64,000 nucleotides of DNA from Fimbriimonadaceae bacterium (GCA_020847855.1 JADLBH010000037.1:186001-250000), one strand, 5' to 3'. Shown: positions 46,323-55,644, counted from the first letter of the stretch. Notes: generated by a model from the letters alone, not told the origin. Made by a program: numbers and translations.

Positions 46323-46562
46323 CCGCCGAGCGAGACGGATTTGTAGATGAGGCTAGGGTGACTCAGGAAAGCTCCCGTCAACCGCTCATTGTCGACCATT
46401 TGGTGTACGATGCTCTCGCTGCCATTGCAGGTTGTGCGCCCATTTGATGCTTCGCACGACATCTCGCGTCGGCACAACCGTGTGGGCGGGCGAGACTCGA
46501 TTTCACGATTCCTGCTCTGTGCCGCGAGTCCCCCGCATTTTTACTAGGATTCAACCGTTTGA

Positions 46563-46592
46563 TTGACGTCGCGCAGAGGATCTGGGTATAGG
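46563..46592 (+). promoter_or_regulatory. Module D promoter
   Basis: TTGACG, 18 bases, TATAGG, then nine bases to ATG 46602. Same geometry as modules A-C, without a following octamer repeat. Confidence 0.7.
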
Positions 46593-46601
46593 TCAACTCC
46601 C

Positions 46602-47636
46602 ATGCGTTGCCTTGCATGCCTGGCGGCGGTGATTCCAACTGGGGCGTGGGCAGGGGTCGTGTTCGACATCCCTGCCCCAGGCTACCAGCTCCCAGACATC
46701 TTCAGCGGAACGAACTGCCCTGCTTCGGGGCTCGCCCGCGCCGAGGGCACACAACTTCGTGAGGTTGAGATCTACCTCAAGCAGGGCACGAAGCTGATCA
46801 AGGCCGCGTCATGGTCCCACGTGAACGGGCCAGGGGTCGTCCCGCAACGAGGATTCGCAGTCCGTTTTGCGAGCACAGAGTTCGAGAACGACGACGAGGT
46901 CAAGATCTACATGAGGGCCAAGGACAGCAACGACGTATGGACCACTTCGCAAGAGGTCGGTCGCAACGTGCAGAACGAAGGCCTGCTCTACGAGATCACG
47001 CAATTCGCCCTCCAGTCCGGAATCATCGCCGCCGATATCGCCCTTGAGGCCGCCAAGCACGACACGAGCGAGTACCACTATGCCGACGGATGGACCAAGG
47101 CGCTCTTTCTGAGCAAGTTGCAGACGATGGGGACGGCGATCCACCTCGGCAGCCACGGCCAGACAGACGGCGACATCCAGGCCGACGACGGCTCGTGGAT
47201 GTCCACTTCCGAGTTCCTCGCGAAGCGGTCGGCGGCTGTAGGGAACGGCGTCCCGCCCATGAACATCGGGCTTCTCGACGATTGCAACGTGGGCCTGAGC
47301 CAGACCCCGGAGGCGCTCCTCTACCCCTCGAACCCGCCTCCGGTAGACCGGGCCATCGTCTCGTTCAACGTTGAGGTGAGCGCAGAACTGAGCATGTGGT
47401 ACGCCAATGCGTTCTGGTCCGCGCTCCAGTCCAAGCAAACTGTGGCAAAGGCGGTGGACGACCTAATCGAGGCGTACAACGCGAATGGTGATTTCGAAGG
47501 GGCAGACGCGCTTGAGAAGTCGGAGGTTCGCATTGCTGGTGACGAGAAAACCAGGCTCATCGGCGTCTACTGGCCGGGGCCGATCGCCACCCAGGCGATG
47601 CGCGACGCGGTCGTGCGCAAGGAGGCGGAATGGTGA
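46602..47636 (+). CDS. Module D: secreted caspase-like (HG...C) protein, in frame
   Basis: 344 residues from ATG 46602, which is in frame with the signal peptide (MRCLACLAAVIPTGAWA), unlike modules A-C. Clan CD-like signature: HLGSHGQTDGD near residue 184 and GLLDDCNVGL near 228, each following a hydrophobic strand as in caspase folds. N-terminal about 120 residues look like a beta domain also present in the other three (GTNCPASGLARAEGTQLREVEIYL compares with the equivalent A, B and C regions). This constitutively readable copy gives the expected start for the family. It overlaps the partner gene by seven bases. Confidence 0.7.
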   Translation: MRCLACLAAVIPTGAWAGVVFDIPAPGYQLPDIFSGTNCPASGLARAEGTQLREVEIYLKQGTKLIKAASWSHVNGPGVVPQRGFAVRFASTEFENDDEVKIYMRAKDSNDVWTTSQEVGRNVQNEGLLYEITQFALQSGIIAADIALEAAKHDTSEYHYADGWTKALFLSKLQTMGTAIHLGSHGQTDGDIQADDGSWMSTSEFLAKRSAAVGNGVPPMNIGLLDDCNVGLSQTPEALLYPSNPPPVDRAIVSFNVEVSAELSMWYANAFWSALQSKQTVAKAVDDLIEAYNANGDFEGADALEKSEVRIAGDEKTRLIGVYWPGPIATQAMRDAVVRKEAEW

Positions 47637-48517
47637 GGGCACACGCCTTGCTCTCGGCCCTAGTGCTCGGGTTCGCAGTGGGCTTGCCTCGTCTCGCCGT
47701 CGCCCAGTTTACGATCTTCTCGGACGGCGGTTTGCGCAAGCCAGGCGACGTGCCCGACGAGGCCATATACGCTGAGGCCTCACGTTTTCTCACCGCTCAT
47801 GGTCGCCAAGGCATCCCTCTGCAAGCAACGATGGAGCTCCGCGAGACCAAGTTCCGTCCTCGACGTTGGGAAGTGAGCTTCGAAGATCGAGTTTTGGTAG
47901 AGATCGAGCCCACGAGTGGCCGAGTCGTAGAATATTCTGACCTCGAGTACTTCTGGTCCCTTCCAGGTGGCCGACATTCCTCCCAGTTCCGCTATCGCTC
48001 CGCAGAGGACGCTCGGGCCGATGCCTCCACGATGCTCCTCGCCCTCACTGCCCCCGTCGTCCCGATGGTTGGGGAAGTCCAGTTCGCGCCGGAAGGGGGG
48101 AAGCACCGCACCGCGATTTATGCCTATGGCAGCCTCCTAGAAGACGGCGTCCCTGTGCGATCAGTTTCGACGTCAATAGGCATGGATCCGGAGACAGGGA
48201 AGCTCGTGTCATTCACAGGCTTCACGACTTTCGCGTTCGAGAACCGCGAGTCGAGGCTCTCCGAGGTCGAGGCCCAGGCAGTCGCGCTCTCCGCTTACGC
48301 CACCATGCGCGTCCTCGGTGAACGGTGCCAATACGACCCGAAGAAACCGCCGGAGAAGATCTATACCAAGCCCCGGAGCCAGTACGGGCTCGCCTACCCG
48401 CCGACCGAGGAGGTCGTCCGTCTGCGCCTCGCGTGGCGGGTCCGGTTCGGGCACCACGTCGTGGACGTGGACGCCGCGACCGGCCAGATCCTGGGCGAGA
48501 GCCTCGGAAAGCAATAG
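47630..48517 (+). CDS. Module D partner: exported PepSY-domain protein
   Basis: 295 residues from ATG 47630. Signal peptide HALLSALVLGFAVGLPRLAVAQ. Two PepSY-like units are seen: FEDRVLVEIEPTSGRVVEYSD in the first third, and HHVVDVDAATGQILGE at the C-terminus, with SEVEAQAVALSAYATMRVLG as the helix before it. This is the clearest PepSY member of the four partners, and the pattern recalls YcdB/YcdC proteins. Inhibition of the module D protein is the simplest role but is inference. Confidence 0.7.
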   Translation: MVRAHALLSALVLGFAVGLPRLAVAQFTIFSDGGLRKPGDVPDEAIYAEASRFLTAHGRQGIPLQATMELRETKFRPRRWEVSFEDRVLVEIEPTSGRVVEYSDLEYFWSLPGGRHSSQFRYRSAEDARADASTMLLALTAPVVPMVGEVQFAPEGGKHRTAIYAYGSLLEDGVPVRSVSTSIGMDPETGKLVSFTGFTTFAFENRESRLSEVEAQAVALSAYATMRVLGERCQYDPKKPPEKIYTKPRSQYGLAYPPTEEVVRLRLAWRVRFGHHVVDVDAATGQILGESLGKQ

Positions 48518-48583
48518 CCCCTCAGAGAAACTTCGCGGCGAAAATCGCATGGATCGTGCATATAATCCACTCGGGTTAGCCCT

Positions 48584-49273
48584 ATGTCACGATCTTTGTA
48601 CTTTGTGACCGCCACGGCAGTGATGCTCGTTTGCGGTTGCTCCCAGCCCGTCGCCGAAATCGCCGTCCCCAACGGTTCTGCCGCTTCGGCGGTCCCCGCT
48701 CTCGATGCCAAGCACGCGCTGAGCCAAGAGAGGACAGCACGAGCGATGGCCGGGCTCGAAGTCCGCGGTGGCCTCCTCCTTGTAGTCCGGCCCATCCAGG
48801 CCACCCCCGCCCAGGCTCAGGCGCTCCTCGCCCAGGCGCGAGCCTCCCTCGTGGAGAACAGTTGGTTCGTCTGTTGCGAGGCGTACGGCAAGGCCCTTCG
48901 CGCCGCCCCCGGCTCAGCGGAAGCCTATGAAGGCTTCGCCCAAGCCGCGATGACCGACGTCAAGACCGATCTCGCCGAAGTCGCGCTCCGCTCCGCCCTG
49001 AAGTTCGAGCCATCCCGCCTCAGTGCCCGATTCAAGCTCGGCGAACTGAGGCAGATGGCAGGAGACTATGCGGGTGCGAGAGAGGAGTGGGCCCAGGTCG
49101 CCGCCGCATCCCCGCGGTTCCGGGATGTGGAGGCTCGTCTCGCCACCGTAGCGTATTTCGATGGAGATGCCCCGTCCGCGAGGCGACACTTGGCCAAGGC
49201 GAAGGCGCTGGGACAATCGGTGCCTCCCCAGTTCGAAGCCCTGCTCACCTCTCAAACGGAGGGCCGACCGTGA
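48584..49273 (+). CDS. TPR lipoprotein
   Basis: 229 residues. The lipobox LVCGC after a hydrophobic stretch (LYFVTATAVML) predicts lipid anchoring. The C-terminal half has tetratricopeptide-type repeats (YGKALRAAPGSAEAYEGFAQAAM, RSALKFEPSRLSARFKLGELRQMAGDYAGAREEWAQV). A TATAAT box at 48561-48566 is a good -10 element. The stop overlaps the next gene's GTG, coupling it to the BNR-type protein. Confidence 0.8.
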   Translation: MSRSLYFVTATAVMLVCGCSQPVAEIAVPNGSAASAVPALDAKHALSQERTARAMAGLEVRGGLLLVVRPIQATPAQAQALLAQARASLVENSWFVCCEAYGKALRAAPGSAEAYEGFAQAAMTDVKTDLAEVALRSALKFEPSRLSARFKLGELRQMAGDYAGAREEWAQVAAASPRFRDVEARLATVAYFDGDAPSARRHLAKAKALGQSVPPQFEALLTSQTEGRP

Positions 49274-51006
49274 GGCGCACGGCCTTCTGGATCGTGATCT
49301 CCCTGGCCGCGATACTCTTTGCCCAAGACCCTGTCGTCGGCCCACAGGTGCGTATCGGAAACGACGCGCTCTCGAACTCCAGCAACGAGACGAGCGCCTC
49401 TGCGGTGACCTCGGACGGGTCCGAGATCGTCGGCGGCTGGAACGACTATCGGACCGACGGCACGATCAAGTCCGGGTTTGCCGTGAGCAGCGACTTTGGG
49501 TCGAGCTGGGCGAACGTCATCGTAAGGCCACCGGTCGCGAACCAAACGACGGTCGAAGGAGACCCGATGGCCTGTCACGACCCGCGGACGGGAACGCTCT
49601 GGGCCGGTGGGATGGCCTTCGGCGGCAACGGCGGCATCTACGTCGCCCGGAAGAACGTCGGCTCGAACACCTTCCAACCCAGCGTGATGGCCCGAATCAG
49701 CGGCTCCGTGGACAAGGGATGGATGGCCGCAGGCCCCCAGCCCGGCAACCCGAACAGCACCAGGATGTACATCACCTACAACCAAGGCTCGATCCGCAGC
49801 GACAACCTGGGCGCGACGTGGACCTCCCCGGTCTCGCTGGGGAGCGGGATCGGGTTCCTGCCCCGCGTCGGACCGCAAGGGCAACTCTACGTCACCTATT
49901 GGGACTTCAGCAACGGAGTCATGCTCCGGCGAAGCCTCGACGGCGGCTCGACCTTCGGCGCTCCCATCCGCATCGCGACCCGGATGGACGTTTGGAGCAC
50001 CGAGTTCAACAACATCCGGTTCCCTGGGTCCTATCGCGTTCCGCCGATCCACACCATGGCGGTGGACCCGGCCTCGGGGCACCTTTACGTCGTCTACTTC
50101 GACACGACGAACATCATCGGCGGGAACCGGAACGTTGACCTCTACTTTGTCAAGTCCGTGAATGAAGGGGTGACCTGGACGACCCCGATGCGCATGCCGT
50201 TCCGGGCCCTGAACACCGTCGGCGACCAGTTCTTCCCTTGGCTCGAAGTGGACGATCGAGGGCGGTTGCAGCTCCTTTACTTCGACACCCAGAACACGGT
50301 TCAGAACGACGGCTCCGCGGACGGGTTCCTCGACCAGTACTACGCCTATAGCGACGATGGCGGGAGCAATTGGTCGAAGTTCCGGTTGACCCCGCAGTCC
50401 TTCAACGCTCGACTCGACGGTCGGAACTCCAGCACGTCGTTCATGGGCGACTATCAAGGCATCGGCTTTGGGGGCCGCTATGTCTACCCCGTCTATCTCT
50501 CCACGATCACGAGCCAGGCCGAGATCTATACGAACGTGATCTATGACCCTGTGATCTGGCCCGCATCGGCCTCGGTGATCCGTGGCGAGGCACTCGCTGG
50601 AAACCGGGCTTCGCTCAACCGCAACGACGACGACCGTCTCGTCGTGCGCCGAGGACTGACCCTGAACGCCCAAGAGGCTCCAGTGAACGTTGAGATGACT
50701 GCGAACTCGCTCGCCTCCCCGCCTGCCAGCGCACGGATCTTCGTCCGGAGCCTTGCGAGCACCGCGAACCTGGAGCAGAGAGTCGAGGCCTTCGACCTCT
50801 TGGACCAAGAATGGGAAACACTCGACACCCGAGTGGCGACGACGAGCGAGACCGTCACCGACGTGGCGGTCCCTGACCCGTCTCGGTACTTCACTCCCGC
50901 GACCGGCACGATCCGGTACCGGGTCACCTACCGCGCCATAGGGCCGACCGCGACCGCGCTCTGGACGTTGAGTCTCGATCAGGCCGTCGTGATCGCGGTT
51001 CCCTAG
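49270..51006 (+). CDS. Exported sialidase-like BNR repeat protein
   Basis: 578 residues from GTG 49270 (track start 49087 lies in the previous gene; GTGA overlap). Signal peptide RTAFWIVISLAAILFAQ. Several Asp-box/BNR segments (SxDxGxxW) are present: SSDFGSSWANV, SDNLGATWTS, SVNEGVTWTTP, SDDGGSNWSKF, predicting a six-bladed propeller. The C-terminal 150 residues form a beta-rich domain. Propellers of this type are seen in sialidases and in non-enzymatic surface proteins; the catalytic Arg triad is not verified, so sialidase activity is unproven. Confidence 0.8.
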   Translation: MRRTAFWIVISLAAILFAQDPVVGPQVRIGNDALSNSSNETSASAVTSDGSEIVGGWNDYRTDGTIKSGFAVSSDFGSSWANVIVRPPVANQTTVEGDPMACHDPRTGTLWAGGMAFGGNGGIYVARKNVGSNTFQPSVMARISGSVDKGWMAAGPQPGNPNSTRMYITYNQGSIRSDNLGATWTSPVSLGSGIGFLPRVGPQGQLYVTYWDFSNGVMLRRSLDGGSTFGAPIRIATRMDVWSTEFNNIRFPGSYRVPPIHTMAVDPASGHLYVVYFDTTNIIGGNRNVDLYFVKSVNEGVTWTTPMRMPFRALNTVGDQFFPWLEVDDRGRLQLLYFDTQNTVQNDGSADGFLDQYYAYSDDGGSNWSKFRLTPQSFNARLDGRNSSTSFMGDYQGIGFGGRYVYPVYLSTITSQAEIYTNVIYDPVIWPASASVIRGEALAGNRASLNRNDDDRLVVRRGLTLNAQEAPVNVEMTANSLASPPASARIFVRSLASTANLEQRVEAFDLLDQEWETLDTRVATTSETVTDVAVPDPSRYFTPATGTIRYRVTYRAIGPTATALWTLSLDQAVVIAVP

Positions 51007-51019
51007 AGAACGCGAGCAA

Positions 51020-51045
51020 GGGGGACTCCCGAAAGGGTGTCCCCC
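51020..51045 (+). terminator. Strong hairpin after the BNR gene
   Basis: GGGGGACTCCC-GAAA-GGGTGTCCCCC: 7 plus 3 paired bases, one T/T mismatch and a GAAA tetraloop, 14 bases after the stop. The following sequence is pyrimidine-rich (CCTCTCCT) but not a T run. Likely separates the TPR-BNR unit from the ABC genes. Confidence 0.55.
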
Positions 51046-51069
51046 CTCTCCTGATACACTGCGGGCCCC

Positions 51070-52812
51070 GTGAAGGGCCTCTTCCGGATTGACCCCAGGA
51101 TCGCAACCGCGCTCGCCAGCCAAAGAAGGCTGGTCGTGGCCGGCCTCGCGTGCTCGGGCGGTGCCGCCCTCCTGCTCGGAGCGACGGCCAAGCTGATCCA
51201 GGCCACGATCAACGCGATCGAGGACAAAGACCTGCGCACGCTCACCCTGGCTTCGGCGGGGGTGGTCGCGATCTATGTCGCTCGGTACTTCCTGGTGCGG
51301 GGCCAGGGGCTGCTCCTGGGTGAAGCGGCCCAGCGGCTCACCGCCGACCTCCGAAAGAAGCTCTTCCGTAAGCTCCAGCGGCTACCGCTCACCTATTTCG
51401 GCGAGCGGAGGAGCGGCGCGATCCAGAGCGTGCTCACGAACGACGTGACCGTGTTCCAGAGCGCGACATCGAGCATCCGCGACATGATTGACGGTCCGCT
51501 CAAGATCTGCGCGGGCATTGCGGCCGCGTTTTGGATGCAGTGGCAGCTCGCGTTGGTCTCGCTCGCGTTCTTCCCGCTCATGAACGCCGTGATCCAGCGG
51601 AACTCGAAGAGGATGAAGTCGGCCCAGGCGGTGGCCCAGAACGACCTCGCCAACCTGAACGGGATCACCCAGGAGCAGATCGCGGGGGTTCGTGTCGTCC
51701 GAGCGTTCGGGGCCGAGGACAAGGCCGCCGAGGTCGTCGAGGAGGCCGTCGAGAAGACGTTTCAGAGCCAGATGGGCACGACCCGACGGATCGCGACGCT
51801 CAAACCCTTGGTCGAGCTCATGGGGGCGGCGGTACTGGGCGCCACGGTCCTCTTGTGCGGATACCTCGCCCAGCGCGGCCAGCTCAGGGTCTCCGATCTC
51901 GCAGCGTTCGTCTACTCGCTGGACATCGTGAACCAAGGTTTCCGTAGCGTGGGCTCGCTTCGGCAAACTTGGGCTCAAGTCGAGGCCGCTGCCGACCGTA
52001 TCCATTCCGAAGTGCTCGACCTACCCGACGGCCAGGAGCTCGCCGCCGGTGGGGACCGGCCCCAGGATGCCCGAGGGGAAATCGAGTTCAAGAACGTTAC
52101 GTTCCGATACCCGGATGGAACGCTCGCGCTCGACGATGTCAGCTTTGTGCTCCCGCCTGGCACGTCGCTCGCCGTGGTGGGGCCGAGCGGTGCCGGGAAG
52201 AGCACCATGGTGGACGTCCTCCTCCGGTTCCACGAGCCCGAATCGGGCGAGATCCTCTTTGACGGAAGGAAGGTGCGCGAACTCGACCTCGATTGGTACC
52301 GGTCGCAGTTTGGCGTCGTTCCCCAGCGAACGTTCCTCTTTGCGGGCACAATCGCGGAGAACATCCGCCTCGGAAAGCCCGAAGCGACGCACGAGGATCT
52401 CACCGAGGCGGCAGTGCTCGCTCATGCGGACGGGTTCATCCGAGGCACGTCAAGCGGCTATGATACGGAGCTTGGCGAGCTGGGGACGAAGGTGAGCGGG
52501 GGGGAGGGCCAGAGGCTCGCGATCGCCCGCGCCCTCGTGCGCAGGCCCAAGGTGCTCGTGCTGGACGAGGCGACCAGCAACCTGGACGCTACGAGCGAGC
52601 GAACCGTCACGGAGGCGTTCGACGACTCGAGCCGTGGGCGGACCACGCTCGTCGTCGCTCATCGGCTCACGACGGCGGCAAGGTTGGACTCGATCCTGGT
52701 CTTGGCGGAAGGCGGCGTGGTGGACCAAGGCTCCCACGAGGAGCTTCTCCGCCGAGGTGGGCTCTACGCCAGCATGTACCAGGCTTTCCTGCATCGGGGC
52801 GAAGGGTCGTGA
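51070..52812 (+). CDS. ABC exporter, fused membrane and ATPase domains (MsbA-like)
   Basis: 580 residues. The N-terminal half has six hydrophobic segments typical of type IV ABC exporters; the C-terminal ATPase has Walker A VGPSGAGKST, Q loop VPQRTFLF, the signature VSGGEGQRLAIARAL (usually LSGGQ), Walker B VLVLDEATSNLD and the switch His in VAHRL. A half-transporter acting as a dimer on lipids or peptides is expected. TACACT at 51055-51060, nine bases before GTG 51070, could be a -10 box. Confidence 0.92.
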   Translation: MKGLFRIDPRIATALASQRRLVVAGLACSGGAALLLGATAKLIQATINAIEDKDLRTLTLASAGVVAIYVARYFLVRGQGLLLGEAAQRLTADLRKKLFRKLQRLPLTYFGERRSGAIQSVLTNDVTVFQSATSSIRDMIDGPLKICAGIAAAFWMQWQLALVSLAFFPLMNAVIQRNSKRMKSAQAVAQNDLANLNGITQEQIAGVRVVRAFGAEDKAAEVVEEAVEKTFQSQMGTTRRIATLKPLVELMGAAVLGATVLLCGYLAQRGQLRVSDLAAFVYSLDIVNQGFRSVGSLRQTWAQVEAAADRIHSEVLDLPDGQELAAGGDRPQDARGEIEFKNVTFRYPDGTLALDDVSFVLPPGTSLAVVGPSGAGKSTMVDVLLRFHEPESGEILFDGRKVRELDLDWYRSQFGVVPQRTFLFAGTIAENIRLGKPEATHEDLTEAAVLAHADGFIRGTSSGYDTELGELGTKVSGGEGQRLAIARALVRRPKVLVLDEATSNLDATSERTVTEAFDDSSRGRTTLVVAHRLTTAARLDSILVLAEGGVVDQGSHEELLRRGGLYASMYQAFLHRGEGS

Positions 52813-53573
52813 AGGCCCACGATCTCACCATCGGTAGGGACGGCAGAGCGATCGTTTCTGGGATCAACTTGGAGGTCGCCCTTGGCGAGGTCGTGGCCGT
52901 GCTCGGTCCCAACGGATGTGGCAAGACCACACTGCTGGACACGCTCGCCGGGCTCATCCCGCCCATCGCCGGAACAACCCTCGTCTCGGGCCAGCCGCCC
53001 TTCTCGCTCAAGCCCAAGGATCGGGCGCGCCTCGTGGCCGGTATTCCTCAAAGCGAGCCGACCGAACACGGCTTGAGCGCGCTCGAGACGGTCTGTCTGG
53101 GCCGATACGCCTATTCGCAAGGGATCTTTGACACGCGAGAAGACCGCGCCTCCGCAATCGGGGCGCTGGCGAAGGTCAATGCGAAGGGCCTCGCCGCGAG
53201 GCCCCTAGCCTCCCTGAGTGGCGGCGAGCGCCAGCGGGTGTTCTTCGCCAGGGTCTTCGCGCAAGCCGCCGCGTTCCTTGTGGCGGACGAGCCGACCGCA
53301 AACCTCGACCCTGACCACCAGTGCACCGCGGGAAGGCTCCTGTGCGAGTTCGCATCCGAAGGAAAGGGAGTGGTGGTCGCGACCCACGACCTGGCCTGGG
53401 CGGGCTCGTTCGCCGACCGGGCGCTTCTCATCGCGGACGGCCGCGTGGTCGCATGCGCCGAAATCGAGCGGGTACTCGCTCCCGAAGTGCTCCGGGAGGC
53501 GTTTCATAGCCCGTTCTTGTCCTTTGAGGGTCGCGGCAGGCCGATCACGGTGCCCGATCACCTCGGGTCTTAG
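52809..53573 (+). CDS. ABC transporter ATP-binding protein (FecE/BtuD-like)
   Basis: 254 residues from GTG 52809, overlapping the exporter stop (GTGA). Walker A LGPNGCGKTT, signature LSGGERQRVFFARV, Walker B FLVADEPTANLD and the His switch in ATHDLAWA. LSALETVCLGRYAYSQG is typical of ATPases for siderophore or cobalamin importers. No permease or binding protein of that type is nearby, so its partner is unknown. Confidence 0.88.
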   Translation: MKAHDLTIGRDGRAIVSGINLEVALGEVVAVLGPNGCGKTTLLDTLAGLIPPIAGTTLVSGQPPFSLKPKDRARLVAGIPQSEPTEHGLSALETVCLGRYAYSQGIFDTREDRASAIGALAKVNAKGLAARPLASLSGGERQRVFFARVFAQAAAFLVADEPTANLDPDHQCTAGRLLCEFASEGKGVVVATHDLAWAGSFADRALLIADGRVVACAEIERVLAPEVLREAFHSPFLSFEGRGRPITVPDHLGS

Positions 53574-53950
53574 TCGCGTTCCTTCTCGATCTCTTCTGCC
53601 CGCTCGGCGGAGTGGGACTCCTCGCGATACCAGTGCGTCGCGATCGAGGAATCGTTGGGTTGAGGGGCGTAGTTCTGAACCGTGGGCAGAACGATGATAG
53701 GGATGTCGGGAACTCCTTCCACCGTGTTTCCTGTGGACGGCTTGGTCTTCGCGATCCCTTCCTTGATGCTCTTGCGCATCTCCGCCTTTTCAGCCATGGA
53801 GAGCGGCTTTGCCGCTACGTTCTGCGCCGTGGTCGCTTGCTCCTGCGCCTCAGCATCGGGTGGCGGGGCCTGCAGGGCGTTCACGACCACGATACCGACC
53901 ACCAGGACGATCCCCGCCGAGGTCAGTAAGGTCTTCGAGTTCATTCCCAT
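53570..53950 (-). CDS. Small membrane-anchored protein of unknown function
   Basis: 126 residues with one N-terminal hydrophobic helix (TLLTSAGIVLVVGIVVVNAL), an Ala/Gln-rich linker and a charged helix (SMAEKAEMRKSIKEGIAKTK). The tail is rich in Pro, Glu and Arg. No motif recognised. Its 3' end overlaps the convergent ABC gene by four bases. Confidence 0.6.
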   Translation of the reverse strand: MGMNSKTLLTSAGIVLVVGIVVVNALQAPPPDAEAQEQATTAQNVAAKPLSMAEKAEMRKSIKEGIAKTKPSTGNTVEGVPDIPIIVLPTVQNYAPQPNDSSIATHWYREESHSAERAEEIEKERD

Positions 53951-53992
53951 CGTTTCTCCATTCTACTGGCACCGAACGGCAATACTGGAACC

Positions 53993-55030
53993 GTGCGGCC
54001 CGTGGTTGCCTTAGACGCTCGCCTGGTCTCCAGCCAGAGCACCGGGGACAGCACCTATTGGCGCGGGCTCCTTTCCGGCTTCGCGGAACTCCGAGCGGAC
54101 GTTGATCTGCTGCTCCTTTCCAACGCCCCTCCTGCGGAGAACGTTCCCTCAGTGCCAGGGGCGAGATGGCTTCAGGTCGGCTCCTCCAATCCGCGTCTCT
54201 GGAGCTTGCTCGGGTTCCCGCTCGCGGCTCGACGCCTCGGTGCGAACGTGATCCATACCCAGTACTCTCTCTCCCCGCTGGCGGGAAGGCGCGGGGTGAC
54301 CACGGTCCACGATGTCTCGTTCCTCATCGAGCCGAGGTGGTTCGAGCCCAAAAATCGGTACATCCTGGCTCGGTCCGTGCCCTCCTCGCTCGCTCGGTGC
54401 GCGCGCGCGATCACGGTGAGCGAAACCTCCCGTGAAGAAATCGAGCGGTTTGTCCCTGCCGCCAGAGGCAAGCTCGTCGTCACCCATTTGGCACCGGCTC
54501 CGGGCGTCGATCCTCCCGGCGACCTGGGCGGGCTACGGGTACCCGACCGCTTTCTGCTCGCCATCGGGACACCCTGGAAGCGCAAGAACCTATCGTTGGC
54601 GATCGAGACCGCCCGCCTCGCTGGGATGCCGCTCGTGCTCACGGGCCGGGCCAAGCCCGGGACGGACGATGGGGCGGTCCGAGTCGGATACGTCTCGGAA
54701 CAAGTCCTCTCGGCCCTCTACACCCGCGCCGTCGCCCTCCTCGTGCCCTCCCTGCACGAAGGTTTCGGGCTCCCCGTGGTGGAAGCGTTCGCGTGCGGAT
54801 GCCCGGTGGTGTGCTCGCAAGGAGGCTCGCTCCCCGAGATCGCTGGAGGGGCGGCCCTCGTGGTGACTGGGTTCGAGGCCAAGGATTGGGCGGAGCAAGT
54901 TTCCCGCGTCACCCAGGATGAGAGTATCCTCGGCGCAATGAGCTTGCGAGGACGGGAACGTGCGCTAGACTTCTCCTGGAGGAAGTGCGCGGAACGAACC
55001 CTAGAGGTTTATCGGGAGGTCGCGGGTTGA
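53993..55030 (+). CDS. Glycosyltransferase family 4 (GT-B) protein
   Basis: 345 residues. The C-terminal donor-binding region has the family 4 pattern EGFGLPVVEAFACGCPVVCSQGGSLPEIAGGAALVV with the conserved EX7E. FLLAIGTPWKRKNLSLAIETA is the typical start of that domain, and HDVSFLIEPRWF lies in the N-terminal domain. It would transfer a sugar from a nucleotide donor onto a lipid or polysaccharide. GTG 53993 start; the stop overlaps the next gene's TTG. Confidence 0.9.
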   Translation: MRPVVALDARLVSSQSTGDSTYWRGLLSGFAELRADVDLLLLSNAPPAENVPSVPGARWLQVGSSNPRLWSLLGFPLAARRLGANVIHTQYSLSPLAGRRGVTTVHDVSFLIEPRWFEPKNRYILARSVPSSLARCARAITVSETSREEIERFVPAARGKLVVTHLAPAPGVDPPGDLGGLRVPDRFLLAIGTPWKRKNLSLAIETARLAGMPLVLTGRAKPGTDDGAVRVGYVSEQVLSALYTRAVALLVPSLHEGFGLPVVEAFACGCPVVCSQGGSLPEIAGGAALVVTGFEAKDWAEQVSRVTQDESILGAMSLRGRERALDFSWRKCAERTLEVYREVAG

Positions 55031-55188
55031 TCGAGCCTTCGCTCTTGGAGATCCTCGCTTGCCCCGCCTGCGAGACTCGGCCGCCCTTGCGCCAGGATCG
55101 GGACGAGCTCAAGTGCGACCTTTGCGGGAGGTCGTTCCCGATCGTGGACGGTATCCCTAACCTTTTGGTTGAGGACGGGGGCGAGTAG
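55027..55188 (+). CDS. Trm112 family zinc-ribbon protein
   Basis: 53 residues from TTG 55027 (TTGA overlap with the glycosyltransferase stop); the track start at 54985 lies within the previous gene. Two Cys pairs (LACPACETRPPL and LKCDLCGRSF) and FPIVDGIPNLL match the bacterial Trm112/YcaR family, which includes helpers of methyltransferases and other enzymes. The gene lies one base before aroQ. Confidence 0.88.
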   Translation: MIEPSLLEILACPACETRPPLRQDRDELKCDLCGRSFPIVDGIPNLLVEDGGE

Positions 55189-55644
55189 GTGCCGCTCAAC
55201 CCGATCCAGGTGCTCGTGCTTCACGGGCCAAATCTAAACCTCACAGGTTTTCGGGAGCCCGACCTTTATGGAAAGCAGGACCTGGCGGAGATTGACCAGG
55301 ACATCCATCAGGAGGCGGAACGGCTCGGACTCGTCGTGCGAACCCTCCAGTCCAACCACGAGGGTGTCCTCATTGACACGCTCCATGAGCATAGATCCTG
55401 GGCCCAGGCGGTGATCGTGAATCCTGGAGCTCTGGGGCACTACTCCTACGCACTGCGCGACGCCCTCCAAGCCCTCCGGCTCCCGATCATCGAGGTCCAT
55501 CTCACGAACACCAAGGCCAGGGAGGAGTTTCGCCACACTAGCGTGATCTCCGAGGTGTGTATCGGCTCGATCCAGGGCTTTGGCGCCTTGGGATACTTGC
55601 TCGCGCTGCGAGCCGTGACCGGTACCGGCGTGGGGGAGCAGTGA
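55189..55644 (+). CDS. aroQ: 3-dehydroquinate dehydratase, type II
   Basis: 151 residues. It dehydrates 3-dehydroquinate in the shikimate pathway. Motifs: [19 protein letters not shown] with the catalytic Tyr, QSNHEG, INPGA-type [23 protein letters not shown] and the C-terminal [14 protein letters not shown] 55189 start. No other aro genes are adjacent; the downstream M24 peptidase overlaps its stop (GTGA), a neighbour often found beside aroQ in bacteria. Confidence 0.95.
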   Translation: MPLNPIQVLVLHGPNLNLTGFREPDLYGKQDLAEIDQDIHQEAERLGLVVRTLQSNHEGVLIDTLHEHRSWAQAVIVNPGALGHYSYALRDALQALRLPIIEVHLTNTKAREEFRHTSVISEVCIGSIQGFGALGYLLALRAVTGTGVGEQ

